Assembly (NCBI GenBank): GCA_022478985.1
Contig: JAKSZP010008012.1
Coordinates: forward strand, 1-64,000
Source of the DNA: Massospora cicadina
Lineage: Eukaryota > Entomophthoromycota > Entomophthoromycetes > Entomophthorales > Entomophthoraceae
DNA: 64,000 nucleotides
Reading direction: 5' to 3'
The notes beneath the pieces were generated by a model that worked only from the letters and a program-made list of their open reading frames with translations, was not told the DNA's origin and ran no database searches. Positions 55,936-64,000 of this stretch are shown here, in pieces (positions within the stretch are counted from its first letter, which is position 1; the number at the start of each line of letters is the position of its first letter). Position numbers and translations under genes: made by a program.

Positions 55936-58900
55936 CTATCTCTTGTTGCCAGCGGGAACGCCATTTATGGGAAGGAGGAGGGAACGTGTGTAGGGGACGT
56001 AGCCACTATTGAGCACGTGTAAGGGAGGGGTCTGATTTGATGAACCAGACTGGGAACCAGGAGGAGACCAGCTGTCGGCGACGCGGTGGGAGATATCCAA
56101 ACATCCACGCTTGAAAGTGATCCACCAAATGAGACCAGAATCTGTGGACAGCTTCAGGGAGGGTGGGGATGGATCCAGCGATGGCACCCAAGACAATCGT
56201 GTGGATAGTCCACATTGCGATTGCAACCACCAGAGCATGGAGGGAGGGTGGGAGGGGGAGGCCATTGATGAAGCAAACATATCTCTTGACAGACTGAAGG
56301 GATGTGTTTGATCCTGGCCTAGCAGACGTTGGACTTCGCGCCATATTACTTTAGAGGTGGGGCACTTCTCCAGGCGGTGGAACAGCGTTCCATACTGGCC
56401 ACACACGACACAGGATGAGTGTAAAGCATTAGAGCGCTCAGCTGTACGATACACCCGCCTCAGGCAGCGCCACATGGGAGCGGACTTGAGGCTGCAACAG
56501 AGGATGGTGTGCATATTTCCAGATAGTCTTTTGGGTCTCAGTGGAATAAGGGATGTCCATCATGTCCAGGTAGTCCACCCTGGATAGGACATGGGGTCGA
56601 ATGGGGATCACGCCATTATGGATGGGTAGCCCCTGTACCTCTTGTGTGAACTGAGGAGAGGGGCGGCCTCTTCAGGTTGTATGTCCACTAATACGAATTC
56701 TCCACTCTGCGCTTCGCATGGAGAGTAGGATTCGTTTGTAGTGGGTTTTGGTCCCATGAGGACCTGTGGCCGATGTGTGTGATGTGAGGTATTTCATCAG
56801 GGAGTGGGGTTTGATGGATTGTTGAGGCCCAAGGCTCGGGAGAAGTTGGAGCAGGCCGCGCGGGACCTGTGTTGGGATGGGAGTGCAGGAGCAGTGACGG
56901 CCGCGATCCAGGTGCCCAGGATCTTGGCGGCATGGGCTTTGAAGTTAAGTAGGCCCATGCCACCATGATGATGAGGGCCAAACATGACCTCTAGCCGTAC
57001 TGGTGGAGGGCGGCCTGACCAAAGCCAACATTGTAGGAAAGCATACAGGGATTTGAAGAAGCTCGGGGAGAAGGGGATGGCGTGGGCTCTGAACCAGACT
57101 TTGGATAGGAGCATAGAGTTGGCAAGAACAACCCTGCCAGTGAGGGTAGTAGGGTGGGCTCTGAGAGAGGCGATTCGCTTCGTCACGTTGTCCAGTATAT
57201 GGCACTCCATTACTGCTGACGTGTATCCACCTGCCTCCATCCACACGCCCAGATGGCGTACCGGTCCTATGGTAGGTCGTGGCACAAGGGGAGCACCAGT
57301 GGAGCGGTGTGTGTTGAGTTAGTAAGGCGTGGACGTGGGCGAGCAGATGGGCTGGGTTGGGAACTACTTTCTGGGGCCCAGCAGTTCTGAAACCGACCAA
57401 GGAGGATGATTTCGGTTTTGGAGGCGTTCAGTGCCGCGTTGCTTACCCGGGAATATTCCTGGATGAGGGCTTCAAGCGCGCGTACATCTTTGTTATTAGA
57501 CACCCCCACCACAATCATCTGCAAATGCCATCATCTTGACTGGGGTTTGGCCTGGCACATGGACCCCAGTGAGTTGGGCATTCACATTTCGCAGTAGTGG
57601 GTCAAGGCTGAAGTTGTATAAGAGTGGGCTGAGGGGGTCTCCTTGTCGCAGGCCCCTTTGAGGATGGACTACTTCCGTTAGGAAACCTGGGCCGCGCACT
57701 GCCATTGTTGCAGATTCCGTGAGCAGCATCACCCAGTTAATGAAGCGGGGAGGTAGGCGGAATTGTTGGAGGCAGGCCCTAAGGTATTCCCAGTTTACTC
57801 TATCATAGGCCTTTTGTTGGTCCAAGAATACAAGTGCCCCAGAGGCTGTGGACTGACACACATTAGCCACAGAGTGCACGTTAACCCAAATCGACCTTCT
57901 GGGAAGAACCCAAATTGTTCTGGGAAGATGGTGGCAGATGCTACAGTCCCTAAACAGTTAGCCATGATTTTGGTTAAAAATTTGGTGTCTGTGTTTGTTA
58001 GAGATATGGTGAGCCAGTTGGCTAAGTCTAGCCTATCCCCTTTCTTGAAGAGTGTGACCATAAAGGCCTCATGTCCTCCTGGTAGGAGGCACGTTTCCAA
58101 CAGGCTTTGGTTGAGTGAGGCTAGCAGCAATAGGGATATATATTTAAAATATTTTTTGTAGAACTCATATGGAATGCCATCTAGGCCTGGGCATTTTCAG
58201 TTTGGCGCACCACGAATGGTAGTCCATAATTCATTTGGAGTAATTAAATTCATTATTTCCGGGTATCGGAAAATGGTGCAGATATGAGCTCGGTCGAGAA
58301 ATTCCGCCATTTCAGCCAGCTGTATTGGTTCAGCTCAGTATAACTCGGCGTAATATCTTTGCGTTTTGATTGCCACTTCGGCCAGTGTGTCCACAATAGA
58401 ATTATCTGATCTTCGCACCTGTGTGCAGGCCACGCTCTGGCGTGGTGCTAAATTTTTTTGAAGAAGTATGCGGTGCACTTGTCACCTTTAGTGATGCGTG
58501 TGGCCCTGTATTGGACACAAACCCGATGTTTGTGTTGCCTTTCAAGTGCGTTGAGGTGGGCGGCTGCCTCTGCCCACTTCTGGCCCCATGCAGGGCTATA
58601 TCCTGAGGCTGGAATGTTGGACTCCAAGTAGGCCAATTCTGCCAGCACACGTGATATAACCGCTGATGTGGCTCATGAGCATCTGGATGAGAGATGGCGA
58701 TAGTGGCGGATGGTGTCTTCTTTGAAAGTTGCCCATGTGGAAATGGGGTCCACACAAAATGGTGCAACAAACAATTTTGCCAAAGTTGCCTCTTCCACCC
58801 ACATAGAAAATCCTGGCGACGCGAGCTCTGGGGGGCCAATTTTGCACCAATGTGAGGCCTTTGCAACTGTGATGGGTAAGTGGTATGTTATTGAGACCAG

Positions 58901-59586
58901 TCGGTGGTCAGAGGATTCCATCTTCATTGTTTTGAAGTGGGAGATGTGAGGTTGGAATTTCGCCGGCACTAGAATAAGGTCAATGCGGGTCATGGACCTT
59001 AATTGGTCATTGTGGACGTGGGGACGCGTCATGTTTTTGAGCAGTGGGGCATGTTGCAGCAGCGCATCCATTAACCCAAGGGTGGCTTTTAGAATGCGTA
59101 GTTCTACGTGACCCTGTGGGGCGTGAGGTGAGGGCGGCCACCGGTCTGTTGGTGAGGTTAGCCAACAGTTCATGTCGCTGATTAGGAAAGAATTGGGGGG
59201 TAGCAGGAGGGATTTGACCTACGAGAAAAATTCCCGACGCTCATGTGCACCATTTGGGGCATAAATGTTGATGATTGTGTGTGCAACATCAGCCCATGAG
59301 AAGGTGACAATGAGCACTCAGCCATTTAGGAATGTTTCTGAAGATGTAAATTTAAAAAAATTGTTTTTCTGAATTAGCACCCCACAGTGCTTCAACCAAA
59401 AAGGATAGGGATGGTAGGAGCATTGTTTTCCCAAGCTTCCTCAGAACCTCGTGGACAGTGGGACTCCTGGATGGCCAGGATATCCATGGGTAAATTGTTT
59501 TGTAAAAAACTCAGTTTCCTAGCCCGGGATGGGGAGGCCTTGAGTCCAGCGATATTCAGTGTCCCTAGAGTGAAGGTTTCCCCCAT
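55936..59586 (-). pseudogene. E2 ORF2: AP-like endonuclease, reverse transcriptase, zinc motif
   Basis: About 1215 codons, ATG at 59586 (MGETFTLGTLNIAGLK). Endonuclease: DILAIQESHCPRG, MNCWLTSPTDRW, RIDLILVPAKF, SSDHRLVSITYHL (59586-58950). RT: DLANWLTISLTNTDTKFLTK, FLDQQKAYDRVNWEYL, QRGLRQGDPLSPLLYNFSLDP, AFADDCGGGV (58130-57496). C-terminal: RHLGVWMEAGGY, SGRPPPVRLEVMFGP (57285-56797), then the zf-RVT motif CVVCGQYGTLFHRLEKCPTSKVIW (C-x2-C-x7-H-x4-C) near 56400. Broken by roughly half a dozen shifts, less decayed than E1. Confidence 0.85.
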
Positions 59587-59589
59587 CGC

Positions 59590-61009
59590 ACCTTAGGTGC
59601 GAGGGGGTGGGCCCCCCGGGCCCACCAGCCTCTTCCAGGTCCCCATGGGCTTTCACAGCAGCGTGGGTATTAGCAGCAACGCTATCAGGGTTTTTATTAA
59701 TTTTTGTGGAAAGAGTTGCGTTGGCTTTGGCCTTCGCTTTTTGTTTTCCCGACGTCAGACAAATTTTTTGTGGTGTGGATAAGTTCAGTGCACCTTTGAG
59801 TGAAGCAAAATTTTTTTTTTCGGTTGGAATAGGTCCCAAGTCAGTTTTGACCAAGGCTTGGGTGCAGCGATTGGGTGAGATCGAATCTCCCATTGGATCC
59901 TCAGATTGAGTGGCCTGTTTGGCATGGGCCTCCCAATCTGATTGGGTGATGGATTCCCGAGTTGCTTCTGCCGCAAAGGTCTCCATGTCCTCCTGGCATT
60001 GTGAGTGTCGGATGGTGGTGGTGGCCTTGGGCGCTTCCTTGGCCGCAGTCCTATGGGCCTGCTTGGCCTTCTTCTGCTCCTGCAGGGAGATGGGCTTTAC
60101 CAATAGGTAGCAGCCTTATGCTCCCCACGGGAAAGCCTCCTTGGTGCTTGCGGTTGGTTTGTAGTGCGCCTCTCCACTGGCCATGGCTGCTGAGGGGTGC
60201 TCTTGGAATGTGACGCCCTCTTTGATGGGGCATGCGTGCGCCTTATGGCCGAATGCATCACAGTGGGTGCAAATGGGGGGCTTGCTGTCCACGGTTACCC
60301 GGAATGGGTGGGTGGTGTGCCCTGCAATGTCTATAAAGGTGGAGTGCGGGATCTGGGTTAGGTCCTTCACAATCTCCTCAGTTGGAGTCAGAACTGCGAT
60401 GGCTTTGCCAGTGCACAGGTGTGGCATCAGCGTGAAACGTTGCATTTCAAAAGATTGTAATTCGCCGTATATGGTGAGACCATCTTTCAGGTGTTGCTCC
60501 AAAAATGTCACGTTTTACCGTAGTAGGCAAAAAGTCAAACGTGAGGAAAATTTGGTTTGATTTTGTCCATCTGGTGCGTTTAGTTTTGATGACCCATTGC
60601 CCTTCGGGGAGGTTGACCACTATGCGCACCGCTGCAGCCTCATCTGCTGCTATTTTGCTTTTGAAACCTAGGTCCAGCCAACCGTGTGACATGGAGTGAG
60701 GTGCAACGTACACCGCAGTTGGGAAAATTTTGTGTACATCTTCACAAAATTTTTCCCATAGGGCCGTTTTTTGGATGTCCAGATACACACGGACTCTGAA
60801 TTCCACCGACGAAAGTGGCTGGGAATGTGGCGTGTTGATGTACTGGTTGCATCGTGCTTGCCACGCGAGTATCTCTGGGGAAATTGTGACCGCCAGTTTT
60901 TTAGATTTTTTTCTATTCTGCCGGATTCTCCGGGGCGTTTTTGAACATTAGAGGCCGCAGGCCTTCCGCCTGCTCCTCTTGCCTTGCTTGCCCAACTGCT
61001 CCCAGACAT
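59590..61009 (-). pseudogene. E2 ORF1 (CCHC knuckle protein)
   Basis: ATG at 61009 (MSGSSWASKARGAGGRP). It continues SVCIWTSKKRPYGK, VRIVVNLPEGQWVIKTKRTRW (60806-60447), SFEMQRFTLMPHLCTGKAIAVL, the knuckle CTHCDAFGHKAHAC at ~60250, then VKPISLQEQKKAKQAHRTAAKEA and an Ala/Lys/Thr-rich tail. Two frameshifts and one TAA at 60115, where E1 has CAG (Gln), disable it. ORF1 overlaps the ORF2 start by a few codons. Confidence 0.78.
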
Positions 61010-61123
61010 GGGCGCAGACTAATATCCTCTGTGAGATTATCAAACTAGATTTAGTCTTGAATTGAATGGGTTGCAAAAGTGTTTGCAACGAGAAAGAAAA
61101 GTTTTAAAATTGTTGATTATTTA

Positions 61124-62400
61124 GTACTTTATAAAGCTTCCCTTTTTGGACAACCGTGTCCTTTCTTAAATTTCCTAAGCAGTGCTGAACTTCAGCCAGT
61201 TCACATCAAATATAGTTGAGTTAGTATTTTATTAAAAATTATTTGGCCACATCAGACACTAAGGCCATGTTAGGCAGTCAAGATAACCTATCAGCGTTTT
61301 GATGCTTAACACTGGGTTGGTGCTGAGTTTCAAAATTGTAGGCTTGTATTCTAAAGCCCACCTAGCTAGCCACTCTTAAAAGCCCTTTAGATTCTAAAAA
61401 ATTAATGAAGAGAGGCATGACTAGTAACTAAAGAAAAAGTTTACTCTGTGGATGTAAACCTGAAATTGTTTAAATGCATAAATAACCGCTAGGAACTCTT
61501 TCTCAGTTACCGTATAGTTCCCTTATGAGCATCCATGGTTTGGCTAAAATAAGCCATGTGATGCTCACTTCCACCAGAATCAATTTGGTATAACAACACT
61601 CAGACGTCAGTTAGAAAAGATTACATATGAATTATAAACAGTTTTTTTTATTTTTGGGTACATCTTCAGTGACACGTGGGCGAGGTAAAGAATTGTTGTG
61701 TCAAAGGTTAACCATCAGTTCTTGAACACTCAAAGGTTATACTATTTTTGAGGTACAATATTTCACTTTTTTTTAAAGTTTTTACAAACTGGCAGTAATA
61801 GCTGATCATCTATAGAAACACTTGAACGTTGCGCTTGCTACTTGTTTGTGCCATGCGTTTAGTAGCTTCAACTTTTCCAGTTGGGGCTGCAAGCCATGCT
61901 TATCAATAACAGAACCCCAAATAATCCAGCTGCTCTAGGAAAAAATTACACATACGTGGCTTGATCTTCAGATAAGCCTTGGAAAGATGGCTGAAATCTT
62001 ACTCTAGCTACTGCAAATGAACAGTAAACGTTCTGGATATAATTTTCAATGTCATCTAGATAAAATAGGATGCAGGAAGTCTTAAATTGCAAGGACATTA
62101 ACCATAGGCTGAAAGGTTGTGGGGTATTGCACAGCCCCTACGGCATTCTAGTGGGTTGGTAGATGTCCTAAGCCATAATCATAGTGCATTTTTCCTATGT
62201 TTCTTTGGGCATCTCTATATTTTAAGAGCCAGAAGTCAAATCCATGGCTGAAAGTATTGCGCCACCTAAGATGTCCAGCGCATCATCAATCCTCAGTAAA
62301 AATTATAAAGCTTTTTGCTAATACTATTAAGCTTCAAATGGTTATTATCACGCGGGTAAAATTATCCTTTTTTCTTGCCAAATCAACATTGGGGAATCCT
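61124..62400 (-). pseudogene. Element G RNase H and reverse transcriptase
   Basis: Near 61385-61310 the minus strand reads LARWALEYKPTI followed by a decayed NPVLSIKTLIGYLDCLT, the RNase H end. RT pieces at 61860-62170 (for example a broken VGAVQYPTTFQP in the place of the palm motif) and decayed text toward 62400 (AGAIPPKMSS-like). Too many stops for an exact model. Confidence 0.55.
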
Positions 62401-62520
62401 AAGGCTCTTAAAAGCACTAACATTGTTGAAATCGGCGCTTAGGCACTGTAGTTAAGAGGGCTAAGCATTAACTCAAATGAATAAGGTGCTATATGAAGAC
62501 AGCCATCCTAGTAAACATGA

Positions 62521-62769
62521 AACAAAATGACAATTTTGGAAAAAGTGTTCTTTATTATAAACAGAATCCGCGTACAATGCAGTTTGAGTACTCCAAAAGG
62601 CTCAACATTTTTCTTCTCAGATATCTCCTCTGCTAGATTCCAATCTAGCTATGTTGGAAGAAGATCCATTCCCTCTTAGAATTCAGTCTACTTATCCCCA
62701 TATGTTAGCGTTCCTATTGGTGCTTCTCATGTTTACTAAGCATCACTCTGAAGTAGTAGACTAATGGGC
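62521..62769. other. Unassigned stretch between G and the H LTR
   Basis: No gene. May include the truncated 5' part of G or the start of the H LTR. Confidence 0.35.
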
Positions 62770-63236
62770 TAATAATCCAAATTGGATTAATCGAACAAAT
62801 TACAAAGTCTCAACGGAATTCAATTATAGAAATTAAAAATAATTTCATTAGAGTTCCAGCAAAACGCTATAGTAGAATAGGATTCCTCCCACCAAATTAT
62901 TTTATGATGGTGCGAGGGCAAGATAATGGATAAGTAATAGGTAGCAGAAGCAGATCAAATTCGCTGAGGCCAAAGGCCTAAGCTATTACTAGATTGAGGG
63001 GATAAAAGTTGCAGTGGGGGTTCTGGAGTTTGATTCTACAGGTTTACAATTCTCCAATATAGGGCCAAAAGCACCATGAGTAAGCTAATAACCTTCAGCA
63101 CTCCTTAAAAAGTTGAGGCCTGTGCACTTAAGGCTCCATATACCATCAAAGCTCGTTTCTAGGCACTGGTGAAATATAGATATTAAACACGTATTGCTTA
63201 AACTGATGGCTGGTCAAACGATTGCAACATTTCTAC
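62770..63236 (-). repeat. 3' LTR of element H (start approximate)
   Basis: Ends just before the complement of the polypurine tract CCCACTTGACCAAA (63237-63250), which is the complement of B's TGGTCAAGTGGG. Related to the G LTR. Confidence 0.5.
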
Positions 63237-63259
63237 CCACTTGACCAAATGTCAGGTAA

Positions 63260-64000
63260 AAAAAATGGGTGGGGGGTCCAACCAATTATTGAGGACTAAA
63301 GGCCGGAGGCCTGGAGTGCAGGTAGGCCTTTTTAAAAACTTGGCTTGCACTCAATTAATAAGATGTCCCTTAGTAGGATCCTTCATATTGTAGGTTATAT
63401 TGACTTATTCTCTATGATCTTGAAAGGTTTTTTTCCACACGTGCACCAGTTTGTGGGTTCGCCAAAACTTATAGTTGTCATAGTACCAAATCAATTCTGA
63501 TACCTCAAAAATAGGTAAGATCTTCCAGTCCTTGTTATCTCAGGCTCTACCCTTGACCTTCCACGCAAGAGCGTTCTAGTAAGCAGAGATTTATAATCGA
63601 ATTAACTTCTGGTCAAGCTTCTTAGATGTCTACTCAAACTCATTTGTTCTTCTGCAACACATTAATAAAAGAGGAGGCATCGCGGGCCTCTCCCATGCAA
63701 TTAAGCAAACAGGGAATATACCATGACCGAGTAATAAGCCATATTGTAAGCAAATATAGAAGAAGGCAAAAAGAGGCTCCAGCTAGATGTTTTTCAAGCA
63801 ACCAACTTCCTTAAGATATTGACAATCATACCGTTCAACCATTTGATGGTACCCTAAGTTTCCAGGTGATAAGAGGTAGATAGCACCCCACGGATGCCCA
63901 TTAGATCATCGAGCTTCAGAATTATTTGGGACGTAAAGTTGGCCTCATTTCCTATTAGTAAAAACTGGGGACAACCATGCCAAAAATTAACATCCTTAAA
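63260..64000 (-). pseudogene. Element H integrase (runs off the right edge)
   Basis: From the right edge leftward: HGCPQFLLIGNEANFTSQ, IILKLDDLMGIRGVLSTSYH, then GTIKWLNGMIVNILRKLV, clearly a gypsy integrase core. The DNG Asp is changed (IGN) and the Glu of the VER-N motif is Lys (IKWLN). C-terminal pieces extend to ~63300. Same family branch as G. Confidence 0.75.

Larger units (their letters stand above)
55804..61123 (-). mobile_element. LINE retrotransposon E2 with 18-bp target-site duplications
   Basis: E2 itself is 55822-61105 (5284 bp). It is bracketed by AAAATTGTTGATTATTTA at 55804-55821 and 61106-61123, identical. On the minus strand it starts CTTTTCTTTCTCG and ends with an A/T tail (complement of AATTTTAAAATTTAAATTT). 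Length and 5' end match E1, so both are full length. It inserted into the integrase gene of G. Confidence 0.93.
54270..62520 (-). mobile_element. Ty3/gypsy element G (minus strand), split by LINE E2
   Basis: Left: 3' LTR (~54270-54655), then the complement of a polypurine tract (CCCCACTTGAACA, like B). Integrase is at 54734-55803 and is cut in its zinc domain by E2 (55822-61105). RNase H and RT resume at 61124-62400. The reading across 55803/61124 belongs to one element. No 5' LTR is seen before H begins. Confidence 0.75.

Overview
This window looks like a transposon-bloated fungal nuclear chromosome. It is AT-rich, carries Ty3/gypsy LTR retrotransposons and LINE-type non-LTR elements with fungal-style proteins, and has one intact intron-bearing host gene for a seven-transmembrane receptor of the Git3/Gpr1/cAMP-receptor-like class. 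I cannot fix the lineage. A large-genome Mucoromycota/Zoopagomycota fungus fits, and a TE-rich basidiomycete such as a rust cannot be excluded. I see no rRNA, tRNA, CRISPR or bacterial-style operon.

Layout. 1-2763: 3' end and LTR of a gypsy-like element (K) with an antisense reading frame beside the LTR. 2885-3305: inverted fragment of the same LTR. 3306-4815: plus-strand gypsy remnant (J). 5223-11291: complete but decayed minus-strand gypsy element (D) with 0.9 kb LTRs; its pol frame runs into the 3' LTR. 11297-14040: heavily decayed sequence, possibly gag-like. 14040-18500: host island with the receptor gene (15456-16777, four exons, introns of only 32-34 nt) between hairpin-headed repeats.

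18502-37944: a three-level nest. Minus-strand gypsy C is split by LTR element A (20993-33893; target-site duplication GGCTC), and the 5' LTR of A is split by plus-strand gypsy B (21187-30293; duplication CCAAC). Order of arrival is C, A, B. B keeps gag, protease, reverse transcriptase, RNase H and integrase, plus an antisense frame between integrase and its 3' LTR. That frame is conserved in protein sequence with the antisense frame in K.

38070-40876: D-type LTR split by a 1.9 kb unit (M1) that encodes only an RRM/zinc-knuckle ORF1-like protein and has an 11 bp duplication. 42649-47918 (+) and 55822-61105 (-): two full-length LINEs in inverted orientation, with 10 bp and 18 bp duplications. 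48600-53900: minus-strand gypsy F. 54270-62520: minus-strand gypsy G, split by the second LINE. 62770-64000: start of a related element H.

Most TE genes are dead. In the best-preserved one (B) the lethal changes are mainly TGA codons where the family has arginine, the pattern left by C-to-T change at CpG. The most noteworthy observations are the conserved antisense gene of K and B, two independent 22-bp insertions of nearly the same unit with their own target-site duplications, the readable nested chronology, the ORF1-only mobile unit, and the receptor gene with very short introns.
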